Below, in pieces: positions 52,949 to 61,325 of a stretch of DNA of 64,000 nt (position 1 is its first letter; the number at the start of each line of letters is the position of its first letter). Made by a program: the position numbers and the translations under genes. Below the pieces are notes generated by a model, which saw nothing but the letters and a program-made list of their open reading frames with translations, was not told where the DNA came from and searched no databases. Origin of the DNA: DATKPE01 sp035524335 (lineage in GTDB: Bacteria; Bacteroidota; Ignavibacteria; UBA10030; SZUA-254); contig DATKPE010000003.1 in NCBI GenBank assembly GCA_035524335.1, positions 1 to 64,000 on the forward strand, in the 5' to 3' direction.

Positions 52949-54304
52949 TTATGTTTGCGAAGATGAAAGCCGCTTCCACACTGCGGCGGCAAGCTCACGG
53001 GATCGCCGGCAGATGCGCTCCTCGTCAATGGTGTCCGGAAATCGTTTTCCCTCCATGCGTATCTGCCCCGCCACCACGGTCGTATCGACCTCCGCATGCG
53101 CCATCCCGTACAGCAGGTGTCCGCAGAAATTTGCCCGGGTCAGCGGCGTCGTCGGCAAATAGTCGAGGAGGATGACATCCCCGGCGGCGCCCGGCGCGAT
53201 GGTTCCGATCGGCAGTCCGAAAAGACGTTCCGCGATTTTCGGATTGTTGTCGAGGAGCGCGCTTGAAATCTCCCCGAAACCCCTGGAGGGACCGCCGGCG
53301 CGAAGATGCTGGGCCCAGACGCCCGCACGCGCCTCTTCGGGCATCCGGGCAGTCATTGCATCAGTTCCGAGGCCCACAAGCACACCCCGTTCCGCCAGGA
53401 GCGGGATATCGGCGATGCCGACGCCGTTGTTCAGATTCGACTGCGGATTATGGACCGCGATCGAATCCGTGCCGGCAAGGAGATCGATCTCGGAAGCCGA
53501 AAGATGCACACAATGTGCGGCGATCGTCCGGGGACCCAGAATGCCGTAATGGTTGAGACGTTCGACAACCTTCATTCCGAATTCCCGCCCGGTGATTTCC
53601 TGATCGGCAGATCCCTCCGCGCAATGAATATGAAATCCGCTCCCTATCGATCTTCCGGCTTCCGCCGCGTCCCGGAGCGTCGCCTCGCCGAGCGTGAAGC
53701 TGGCATGGAGGCCGAACAATCCGCCGATCAGCCCGCCGTTTTGTTCCCTGCAGTGCTTCAGAAACGAGACGTTTTCCGCGATGCCGTCCGCCGCGACATC
53801 CCGTCCGTCTCGATCCGATACCTCATAGCAGAGACAGGTCCGGATTCCGGTCATGGAGGCCGCATCTTCAAGAGCCGTGAGCGATCCTTCGACCGACCGG
53901 GGACTGGCATGATGATCGATCACCGTCGTCGTCCCGTGACGGATCGAATCGAGATAGAGCAGGAGTGCGCTGTACGCGCAATCCTCAAGCGTCAGCACGG
54001 AGTCGAGCTTCCACCAGAGATTGTGAAGAATATCAGGGAAACCAGCCGATGGCCGGATGCCGGGAATTCCGCGCGCGAAGGCGCTGTAGCCGTGGGTGTG
54101 GGCATTGATGAAACCGGGGAGCAGAATCTTTCCCCGGGCGTCGAGCGTCCTGTCCGGCCTGACCGGAGGCCGATGATCCGACACCAGGCCCGTGATCACA
54201 CCGCCCTCTATCAGAAGGCCATGATCGGCAAGCAGTTCTCCGGCCGATCCTCCGGTCCAGATCGTTGCGTGGTCAATAAAAAGACTGCCGTCGCCCGGTT
54301 TCAT
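52949..54304 (-). CDS. ssnA: SsnA-type amidohydrolase (deaminase-like)
   Basis: 451 residues. The metal site NAHTHGYS (His69, His71) is followed by WWKLDSVLTLEDCAYSALLLYLDSIRHGTTTVIDHHASP, which is diagnostic of SsnA, and later FHIHCAEG, HCVHLSASE and GLGTDAMT give the remaining ligands. SsnA is related to guanine/8-oxoguanine deaminases and N-isopropylammelide hydrolases; its substrate is not fixed. It is encoded in the xdh-ygeW locus of E. coli. The start codon is directly after the stop of the DPD-like gene (no intergenic base), so coupling is likely. It would remove an exocyclic or ring nitrogen from an intermediate. Confidence 0.92.
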   Translation of the reverse strand: MKPGDGSLFIDHATIWTGGSAGELLADHGLLIEGGVITGLVSDHRPPVRPDRTLDARGKILLPGFINAHTHGYSAFARGIPGIRPSAGFPDILHNLWWKLDSVLTLEDCAYSALLLYLDSIRHGTTTVIDHHASPRSVEGSLTALEDAASMTGIRTCLCYEVSDRDGRDVAADGIAENVSFLKHCREQNGGLIGGLFGLHASFTLGEATLRDAAEAGRSIGSGFHIHCAEGSADQEITGREFGMKVVERLNHYGILGPRTIAAHCVHLSASEIDLLAGTDSIAVHNPQSNLNNGVGIADIPLLAERGVLVGLGTDAMTARMPEEARAGVWAQHLRAGGPSRGFGEISSALLDNNPKIAERLFGLPIGTIAPGAAGDVILLDYLPTTPLTRANFCGHLLYGMAHAEVDTTVVAGQIRMEGKRFPDTIDEERICRRSRELAAAVWKRLSSSQT

Positions 54305-56806
54305 TCATCCCTCCCTGAACACCGACAGTTCCGCCCGGGATCTCGGTCTCATCGCGATCGCGCCCGAAAAACATTTCTGTGCACAGAGCGAACAGCCGAC
54401 ACAGAGAGACGGATCGAACTCCGGGACGATGCGCCGGTTCATCGTGATCGCGAGATAGGGACAGCGCGCGCAGTTTCCGCAGTGACAGCAGAGACTCTCC
54501 GTCACGGCCGGGATCGTCCTGGTGGCCGGAAGCATGTCGAAAGGAATGATCGGCTGGGGAAGGGACGAACCGATGAGATCTCCGACCGACGCATATCCAC
54601 GGGCATGGAGAAAATGGCTGAGACCGGAGTGCAGTTCATCGACGATCCCGAGGCCGTATTTCATCACGATGGTACAGCACTGCACCGTTTCAGCTCCCAG
54701 GGCGAGGAGCCGTGCCGCTCCTCTGTAATCCATGACCCCGCCGTTTGCTGAAATCGGGACACCGAGCCCCGATGCCTTCGCAACCACGAGGCTGGTTATC
54801 GGGAGAACACCTTCACCGGACATGCCGATGACGACTCCCTCCTCCCGCGCACCGTTCCCCTGCGTGCGGTAGGCCATCGCCGGAAAACTGTTCGCCAGTG
54901 TGATGCCGGCCTTTTTGCCCGGATATTTGCGGAGGACGTCCGCGATTGCCGTCACGATCGGCCCGATCGCCGTCACCGCACCTGTCAGCTTGAAGAGCTT
55001 GGGAATCTCCGGATCGCCCGATTCCATGACCCACCCGACAATCCGGGCTGTCAGCTCCGCATCCTGCGAGACCATGTCACCCTTCGTTCCGTCTCCCCCC
55101 TGAGGGCAGGAGAGGCTGTACTCGACTCCCATCGCACCGGCCCGTTCCAGCTTCGCGGTGTTCGCCTGCCAGACGCGGCGATCGGCTGTCTCACGGCCGC
55201 TCACCGGTCCGCCGGTCGAACCGAGGGTCAGGCGGTCGGGATATTCTCTGACAAGCCGTTCAATTTCACGGCAAACCCTGTCGAGCTGATGTCCCGAAAC
55301 GTTGTCGCAGTTTCCGTACGTGGACGGCGCGAGAACGTACATGTATTCGGAGGGAATGTGAATGGGGACCCTGTCGAATGCGGTTTTCATCACTCCGCCC
55401 GCCCAGCCGCGTTCATAGGCGGCGCGCATCTGTGCATACCCGTCGGTATGCGGCGCGGCGGAAAGAAGGAACGGCGACGCAATCGCTTTTCCAAAAAACT
55501 TTGTCGTCAGACCGACCGGAAGCCCGGAAACACCTTCCATGATGACGGGCGCCGGTGCGGAATTGCACGGGCGTTTCTTTGCGGTGCCTCTCAGATACCT
55601 GTCGGCACAATCAGCCGCCTTCTTCCCTGATGCCACCGCTTCAACGACCGTTGAGGATTCTCCTGTGAGATCTCCCGCGTAAAACAGTCCCGGGGTTTTC
55701 TGCCTCGCCGTCCGGGAAACCGCGCCTATCGCGGTAATCACAATATCGAATTCCCGGAAATACGGCGGTTCTGCTTTCCGGGGGTGGAAATTTTCGGGGT
55801 GATCTGACGCTCCCGGCCGGAGAGTAAGGTGTACAAGCCGGAGTCCGCGGACCTTCCTGCCTGCGCAGACAAGTTCCACCGGACGGGTACTGCCCGTCAC
55901 TTCAATGTTCTCTTCGACCAGCATTTCCCGTTCGGCGGCGGTCAGAGGCATATTCAAAGGCCTCCGCCGGTAGATCAGCTCGACATGTGCGGCGCCGCGG
56001 CGCTTTGCGGTCACTGCACAATCGACCGCAACCGCGCCGCCCCCGATCACCGCCACCTTCAGGTTCCTTATTTTTCTCCGGTACTTCGGCGAAAGAAAAG
56101 TCTCCCATCCTATTGCTTTCCCGGCGCCGGGAATGTCCAGTCGAACCGGCTCCTCCTGACCGGATGCGATGATCACCGCTCTGCAGGAACTCCCCAGCAT
56201 CCGCTCCGGGTGCCCGATCTTCTGAGCATACATGAATCTGACGCTACCAAGCGACCGGATGAATTCTATATCGGCATCGATGAACCCGCCGGCGAGACGA
56301 AAACCGGGAATGAGACGGGTCATGCCGCCGGCATGGTTCGATGTTTCATGAATTGTCACCGCATAGCCGCGACGGGTAAGAACCGCTGCGGCGGCAAGCC
56401 CTGCCGGACCGGCGCCGATGACCGCGACATTCTCCCCGTTCCCGGGAACAGACCCGACCCTGAGCGGACCAGCATTCCGGGCCCGGGTGATGATGGTCGC
56501 CTGGACCGCGGGAATTGCAACAGGAGTAGTAAAGCCGTTGTAGACACACGCCTTCATGCAGAACTGATCCGGACAGACGATGCCGCAGACAGTTCCCAGG
56601 GGATTCGCACCCAGAATCATCAGGGCCGACCGGCGAAAATCCGCCGCTGTGCCGCCGCGGGCCGCCATGATAAAATCGGCGGGGGAGCAGTGAGCCGGGC
56701 ATGCCTCCCGGCACGGCTTCTCCTCGCAATATTCACACTTCACCAGCTCAGCTTTCAGCTGTGCGTCGGTGAGAATTCCCGGAAGATGCGTCGGTTTTCT
56801 TGTCAC
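54305..56806 (-). CDS. single-chain DPD-type iron-sulfur flavoprotein reductase
   Basis: 833 residues in the order of mammalian dihydropyrimidine dehydrogenase. An N-terminal Fe-S helical region has Cys24, Cys27, Cys32, Cys36/40 and Cys74, Cys78, Cys83, Cys87. FAD- and NAD(P)-binding folds follow (GAGPAG at 131, VIGGGAVAVDCA at 254). An FMN barrel (about 425-745) carries MKTAF at 473-477, SLSCPQG with catalytic-type Cys567, and NS at 639-640. Two 4Fe-4S motifs end it (Cys773/776/779/782 and Cys802/805/808/812). In pig DPD, Asn668 precedes Ser670-Cys671; here the Asn is Ser564, hinting at another substrate. E. coli YgfK, usual in such loci, has a different order. A reducing step on a nucleobase ring is the inferred role. 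Confidence 0.88.
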   Translation of the reverse strand: MTRKPTHLPGILTDAQLKAELVKCEYCEEKPCREACPAHCSPADFIMAARGGTAADFRRSALMILGANPLGTVCGIVCPDQFCMKACVYNGFTTPVAIPAVQATIITRARNAGPLRVGSVPGNGENVAVIGAGPAGLAAAAVLTRRGYAVTIHETSNHAGGMTRLIPGFRLAGGFIDADIEFIRSLGSVRFMYAQKIGHPERMLGSSCRAVIIASGQEEPVRLDIPGAGKAIGWETFLSPKYRRKIRNLKVAVIGGGAVAVDCAVTAKRRGAAHVELIYRRRPLNMPLTAAEREMLVEENIEVTGSTRPVELVCAGRKVRGLRLVHLTLRPGASDHPENFHPRKAEPPYFREFDIVITAIGAVSRTARQKTPGLFYAGDLTGESSTVVEAVASGKKAADCADRYLRGTAKKRPCNSAPAPVIMEGVSGLPVGLTTKFFGKAIASPFLLSAAPHTDGYAQMRAAYERGWAGGVMKTAFDRVPIHIPSEYMYVLAPSTYGNCDNVSGHQLDRVCREIERLVREYPDRLTLGSTGGPVSGRETADRRVWQANTAKLERAGAMGVEYSLSCPQGGDGTKGDMVSQDAELTARIVGWVMESGDPEIPKLFKLTGAVTAIGPIVTAIADVLRKYPGKKAGITLANSFPAMAYRTQGNGAREEGVVIGMSGEGVLPITSLVVAKASGLGVPISANGGVMDYRGAARLLALGAETVQCCTIVMKYGLGIVDELHSGLSHFLHARGYASVGDLIGSSLPQPIIPFDMLPATRTIPAVTESLCCHCGNCARCPYLAITMNRRIVPEFDPSLCVGCSLCAQKCFSGAIAMRPRSRAELSVFREG

Positions 56807-59142
56807 GGCAGGATCCTTCTCCCGATGATCGATGGTCCCTGAAGATGTTCCACCGCCGCAAGTATCACTTCGTTGGTCGCAGGGAGTGAAAACGGGGGCT
56901 CTTCGGTTCCGTTTCCCGCTGACGCGACGGCATCCTTGATCGCCAGCCAGACGGACAATGCCAGCATGAGCGGCGGCTCGCCGACAGCCTTGCTGTTGAA
57001 AATCGTCCCGGTGTTCGGCACGCCGGACAGGAGTTCGACATGGAACTCCTTCGGGATGCTCCGGATGGTCGGGATCTTGTACGTATCAGGAGAATGGGTC
57101 AGAAGCTGGCCCCCTGCGTCCCACACGATCTCCTCCGTCGTACACCACCCCACCCCCTGAACAAATCCACCCTGCACCTGGCCCATGTCGATGCCGGGAT
57201 TGATCGGATCTCCCGCGTCATGGACGATATCGGTGCGAAGCAGTGTATGACCGCCGGTCAGAAGATCAACCTCCACCTCGCTCACCGCGGCGCCATACGC
57301 GAAGTAATGGAACGGATTCCCTTTTCCCCTGATTTTATCCCATCCGATCGACGGGGTTCTGTAGTATCCGGCCGCACTCAGGCTTATCTGCCGCCGGTAC
57401 AGCAGGTCAACCACCTCCGGAAACGCCATCGTACGATCGGGGTGGTCCGCATCGGTCACTGTGTTGAGTTTGAAGCGGAGCGCCGGCGGATGCGACGGAA
57501 GGTCAGGATGCAATTCGGTAAAATACCGCGCCAGTTCCGCCGACATCCGGTCCCTGATCGCCGCAACCGCTTCAGCGACCGCCATTCCGTTCAGATCGGC
57601 CCCGGATGATGCCGCCGTCGCCGAGGTATTCGGTACTTTGGACGTATCGGTCGGTCCGACCGTCACCCGCGCCGGGTCGATGCCGAAACACTCCGCGGCG
57701 ATCTGTCGGATTTTTGTGTGCAGTCCCTGCCCCATCTCCGTTCCGCCGTGGGAGACAAGCACGGTGCCGTCTGCATAGACGTGGACAAGCGCGCCCGCCT
57801 GGTTCAGGAAGGTCGTGGTGAATGAGATGCCGAATTTCACCGGCGTCAGGGCGAGCCCGCGCTTCACAAACCTGTGCGCGGCGTTGAACGCGGCAAGTCC
57901 CTTCCGTCTTTCCCGGTACCGGGAAGAGACCAGAAGGCGATCCACAATAAGCGGAAGCCGGTTGTCGCGGACGGGCTGTTCGTAGGGAGTCAGATGGCGG
58001 GGCGGGGAAGCGTAAAAATTCCGGAGCCGGACGTCAAGAGGATCCTTCCCGAGCGTGCGCGCAATTCTGTCGAGGATCGTTTCAATGACCGCCATACCCT
58101 GGGGCCCGCCGAAACCCCGGAATGCGGTGTTCGAAGGATGGTTGGTTTTCCAGACCCGGGCAGTGATCTCCACGGCGGGAAGAAAGTAGGCGTTGTCGCA
58201 GTGGAGCATGGCGCGCTCCATGATCGCGAAGGAGAGATCGGTTGCCATCCCGGCGTCGCTGTTTAATTCCATCCGAACGGCGAGAAGCGTTCCCTCTTCA
58301 TCGAATCCGGCCGCATACCGGGCAAGAAACGGATGCCGTTTGCCCGTGATGCACATATCATCATCCCGGTTGAGGCGAATTTTGACCGGCGCACCGCAGG
58401 CATTGCTCAGGAGCGCGCTCCAGCACGCGACATGGTTGGCCTGTGTTTCCTTCCCGCCGAAACCGCCTCCCATCCTGCGAACCTCCACCGTCACGGCCGA
58501 CCGGGATATGCCGAGGACCTCCGCCACAAGCGCCTGCGTCTCGGATGGGTGCTGGGTGGAGCAGTAGAGGTGAAATGTCCTGTTCTCCCCGGGTATGCAG
58601 AGGGAGACCTGCGTCTCGAGGTACCAGTGCTCGGCGGCTCCGGTCCGGAGTTCGCCGCTGATATTCAGCGGAGCGGCATCCAGCGCGGCCGCAACATCAC
58701 CGCGGCCCATTGTGCGGGGCGGGCCGAGAAGAGCGTCGTGTGCGACGGCCTCCTCAAAGGACAGAACCGGGGGCTCCGGCACATATTCCGCTGTAATCAG
58801 CCGCTCGGCCTCGCGGCATTGTGCGGACGTTTCGGCGGCGATGAGGAAGACCGCCTGACCGATACACGATACTCTCCCCTCGGCCAGACACGCTTCATCC
58901 TTCACCACCGGTCCCATCTGATTGTGCCCGGGAATATCGGATGCGGAAAGAACCGCATGGACTCCCTCCACCTTCCGCGCCGCGGTAAGATCGTACGACC
59001 GGAGCGTCCCGTTCGCGATGGGACTCGTCACCACCCGGCCGATAAGAGTTCGCTCCGTGAGCGGCAGATCGTCGACGAACCGGGCTTCCCCCGTGACATG
59101 CTGGCGTGAACTTTCGTGCGGCAGTGTCTGTCCGACGGTCAT
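56803..59142 (-). CDS. xdhB: xanthine dehydrogenase molybdopterin-binding subunit XdhB
   Basis: 779 residues, standard for XdhB. GGGFGGKETQ, SNTAFRGFGGPQG with Arg342 (bovine Arg880 equivalent) and VGEPPLML with Glu722 (bovine Glu1261 equivalent) are present. RLNRDDDMCITG has Asp261 where bovine Glu802 would be; this conservative change leaves purine hydroxylation likely. The partner XdhA is encoded upstream with a 4-bp overlap, and the DPD-like gene overlaps its stop by 4 bp. The enzyme should hydroxylate hypoxanthine or xanthine, or run the reverse reduction under anaerobic conditions. Confidence 0.93.
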   Translation of the reverse strand: MTVGQTLPHESSRQHVTGEARFVDDLPLTERTLIGRVVTSPIANGTLRSYDLTAARKVEGVHAVLSASDIPGHNQMGPVVKDEACLAEGRVSCIGQAVFLIAAETSAQCREAERLITAEYVPEPPVLSFEEAVAHDALLGPPRTMGRGDVAAALDAAPLNISGELRTGAAEHWYLETQVSLCIPGENRTFHLYCSTQHPSETQALVAEVLGISRSAVTVEVRRMGGGFGGKETQANHVACWSALLSNACGAPVKIRLNRDDDMCITGKRHPFLARYAAGFDEEGTLLAVRMELNSDAGMATDLSFAIMERAMLHCDNAYFLPAVEITARVWKTNHPSNTAFRGFGGPQGMAVIETILDRIARTLGKDPLDVRLRNFYASPPRHLTPYEQPVRDNRLPLIVDRLLVSSRYRERRKGLAAFNAAHRFVKRGLALTPVKFGISFTTTFLNQAGALVHVYADGTVLVSHGGTEMGQGLHTKIRQIAAECFGIDPARVTVGPTDTSKVPNTSATAASSGADLNGMAVAEAVAAIRDRMSAELARYFTELHPDLPSHPPALRFKLNTVTDADHPDRTMAFPEVVDLLYRRQISLSAAGYYRTPSIGWDKIRGKGNPFHYFAYGAAVSEVEVDLLTGGHTLLRTDIVHDAGDPINPGIDMGQVQGGFVQGVGWCTTEEIVWDAGGQLLTHSPDTYKIPTIRSIPKEFHVELLSGVPNTGTIFNSKAVGEPPLMLALSVWLAIKDAVASAGNGTEEPPFSLPATNEVILAAVEHLQGPSIIGRRILP

Positions 59143-60599
59143 GATCGCATCCCTCCCGCCGCGACATGATCACTGTAGAATTTCAGCAGAAGATTGCGCG
59201 CCACCCGCGTCCGGAAGTGCGCCGATCCTCTCACGTCCGTCAACGGCCGGAACTCGTCCGCAAGCATTTCCATCGCTCCGGCGATCAGATCCTCCGAGAG
59301 AATGTTTCCCTCGAGGACCGATTCGGCGGACCGTGCACGCCGGGGACGGTCATCCATTCCTCCATAGGCAAGGATCACACCCGAAACGTTCCCGCGCTCC
59401 GTCTGGCGGAATCGGACAGCACAACTTACAGCGGCGATATCGACATCGGGCCGGCGGGAAACCTTGTACCAGTACAGATGTTCGTCGGCGCCGGGCAGAG
59501 GCAGGACGACCGCCGTTACCAGTTCGGCGGCTCCGCGCGCCGTCTTCCGGTATCCGACGATGAATTGCTCAACCGGCACCCGACGCCTCCCGCCGCGACC
59601 GGCGAGTTCGACCTCCGCTCCGAGCGCGATGAGAAGCGGCACCGTGTCTCCAACGGGCGAGGCCGTCGACAGATTTCCCCCAAGCGTTGCAAGATTCCGG
59701 ATCTGATGGGAACCAAACGTCTCTGCCAGCGTTCGGAGAACCGGGATGACGTCTCCGGCATTTCGGGCGATCTCGTTGATCGTCATGCCGGCTCCCAGAC
59801 GGAGAGAGTTCCCCTCCCTCCGCCACCCGTGAAGTTCCTCCACCGCCGAAAGATCCAGAATTACCGGTAACTGCTCGAATTTCTTGGTGACTCTCAGTGC
59901 GACATCGGTGGCTCCGTTGATAATCACCGCCTCCGTCGTATCGGCGAGAAACGCAAGCGCCTCGGCGAGTGACGACGGGCGGGCGTATTTCCGGCCGCCG
60001 CTCTCGAGCAGGAGATTCCCGGCGTGGAGAGTCCGCAGGGACTCCAGGCAGGTCCGGTTTTCCTCAGCTTCGCTCACCGGGTCGTACCGCTCGTAGGCCT
60101 TCGCCACGCCGTTCAGGATCGACTGATAGCCGGTGCACCGGCAGAGATTTCCGACCAGAGCATCTTCCACCTCGGTCCTCGACGGGCGCGGATTGTTTTT
60201 CCAGAGATTGTAGAGCGACATCACTATCCCGGGGGTGCAGTATCCGCATTGACTGCCGTGGGAGTGCATGAGGGCGTCCTGCAGGGGATGAAGCTTCCCG
60301 CGCATGCGGGCAAGATATTCCACCGTCAGGAGAAGCCGACCGTGGAGCATCGGAAGAAACAGAAGACAGGAATTTACGGCGCGAAAGCGGATCTCCCGAT
60401 CGGGGCCGATATCGGCAAGGACAACGGTACATGCCCCGCAGTCTCCTTCCGCACATCCCTCCTTCGTTCCGCGATACTCCGGGCATGAACGGAGATATTC
60501 CAGCACGGTCGTCGTCACCGTGTATCCTGCATCGTTCGGAAAGTCGATCCTTCGCGTTTCCCCGTTCAGGGAAAATATGACCGATCGTTCCGCGTTCAT
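59139..60599 (-). CDS. xdhA: xanthine dehydrogenase 2Fe-2S/FAD subunit XdhA
   Basis: 486 residues, the fused XdhA form known from Rhodobacter. The two iron-sulfur motifs use Cys49, Cys54, Cys57, Cys78 and Cys118, Cys121, Cys153, Cys155, as in CGACTVV, CGYCTPG and LCRCTGY. The FAD domain (about 205-480) shows ATDVALRVTKK, RNLATLGGNLSTASPVGDTVPLLIALGA and SRRPDVDIAAVS. The ATG has a strong ribosome-binding site (AAAGGAGGGAG, 60600-60610), although the core AGGAGG is only 3 bp from the start. It is the first gene of the 13-gene operon. Confidence 0.94.
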   Translation of the reverse strand: MNAERSVIFSLNGETRRIDFPNDAGYTVTTTVLEYLRSCPEYRGTKEGCAEGDCGACTVVLADIGPDREIRFRAVNSCLLFLPMLHGRLLLTVEYLARMRGKLHPLQDALMHSHGSQCGYCTPGIVMSLYNLWKNNPRPSRTEVEDALVGNLCRCTGYQSILNGVAKAYERYDPVSEAEENRTCLESLRTLHAGNLLLESGGRKYARPSSLAEALAFLADTTEAVIINGATDVALRVTKKFEQLPVILDLSAVEELHGWRREGNSLRLGAGMTINEIARNAGDVIPVLRTLAETFGSHQIRNLATLGGNLSTASPVGDTVPLLIALGAEVELAGRGGRRRVPVEQFIVGYRKTARGAAELVTAVVLPLPGADEHLYWYKVSRRPDVDIAAVSCAVRFRQTERGNVSGVILAYGGMDDRPRRARSAESVLEGNILSEDLIAGAMEMLADEFRPLTDVRGSAHFRTRVARNLLLKFYSDHVAAGGMRS

Positions 60600-60677
60600 C
60601 TCCCTCCTTTCAGATGATGGGAGATGATTTCAGTTCCTTCAAATTTCAGCATGTAATTCGTTCGTACAGCCGGTATT

Positions 60678-60694
60678 GGTACAAAATTTGTGCC
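60678..60694. promoter_or_regulatory. 17-bp palindrome upstream of xdhA
   Basis: GGTACAAA-A-TTTGTGCC is an inverted repeat with one mismatch in the 8-bp arms and a single central base. It lies about 80-95 bp upstream of the xdhA start. It looks like the operator of a dimeric repressor or activator. No regulator gene is encoded nearby. Confidence 0.4.
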
Positions 60695-60739
60695 GTATGT
60701 CGAAAAAGAACGATTCTGGAAAGATGATGGCAGGAACGT

Positions 60740-60772
60740 GGATAAATATCTCCATCTTGGGGAGATTTATCC
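60740..60772 (-). promoter_or_regulatory. bulged hairpin in the xdh operon leader
   Basis: The sequence pairs GGATAAATATCTCC with GGAGATTTATCC around a 7-nt loop, giving a 12-bp stem with a 2-nt bulge. It sits between the candidate promoter and the xdhA start. It is not a terminator, since no U-run follows on either strand. It may be an operator or an RNA leader element. An exact GATAAATATC copy is repeated 90 bp further from xdhA. Confidence 0.45.
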
Positions 60773-60796
60773 GGTAAGAGAGGTATGATGGTCCAT

Positions 60797-60827
60797 CAAA
60801 ATAAGAAAAGCAGCATGCAATTTCAAT
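60797..60827 (-). promoter_or_regulatory. candidate promoter for the xdh-ygeW operon
   Basis: On the minus strand ATTG (60824-60827), 19 bp, then TTATTTTG (60797-60804), one mismatch from TAnnTTTG. This would give a leader of about 190 nt with the hairpin and palindrome inside. It is the only element of this type upstream of xdhA. Confidence 0.4.
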
Positions 60828-61325
60828 ATTGATAAATATCCGCCTCAAGTCTTTTCAGAACCGATTCAGGTATCTTTCGATTTGGAAATTCAATATCCCC
60901 TGTTTTTATACCATACGGAATCAAAGGATGGTTATAGCACCGGCACACCGATTCGGTATCTGCTGTTCTTTTTTCTCACGAGCCGATACGTCACGAAATT
61001 GTCCACCGGAAATTGTCCCGAATGGAGGCGGGGCACGGACGATATCCGGCCGCTCCCGGTATTCCGGCGGGTACAGAAACCACTGGGGGGAACATCGACG
61101 GATTGATTCTGCAATGGTGAAATCACATTCGGTGACGGTCGAGAGGTGTTCCTGAAGATTCGTGTATGCGGTCGTGCGTCTGGAATTTATTTTGAAACGG
61201 ATATGGCCGTGATACGGTAAATTTTGGAATTGCACCGTGTAATAATTAATTTCCTGATATATGACTGAAAATCGCAGTGCGGGTATGATCCGGTACGTCT
61301 CTTCACCGGCCGGAGATATCCGGAT

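Larger units (their letters stand above)
60600..61325. other. 726-bp divergent intergenic region between xdhA and the MFS genes
   Basis: No gene is supported. The best ORF (108 codons, plus strand from 60829) has no recognisable family or ribosome-binding site, and overlapping ORFs on both strands are of similar quality. The region is A/T-richer than the genes. It contains a candidate minus-strand promoter, a bulged hairpin and a short palindrome near xdhA, listed separately, and an exact repeat of GATAAATATC at 60741-60750 and 60831-60840. The right half has no clear TTTG/TAnnTTTG pair for the transporter gene; the closest is TTTTG (about 61190) with TAAATTTTG (61218-61226). Confidence 0.6.

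Noticed and set aside
54305..56806. annotation as YgfK
   Set aside because: YgfK has the TIM-barrel-like part first and the FAD part after; this protein has the DPD order with the SLSCPQG loop.
60829..61155. possible 108-residue gene in the divergent spacer
   Set aside because: It has no ribosome-binding site, no family and overlaps equally good ORFs in other frames.
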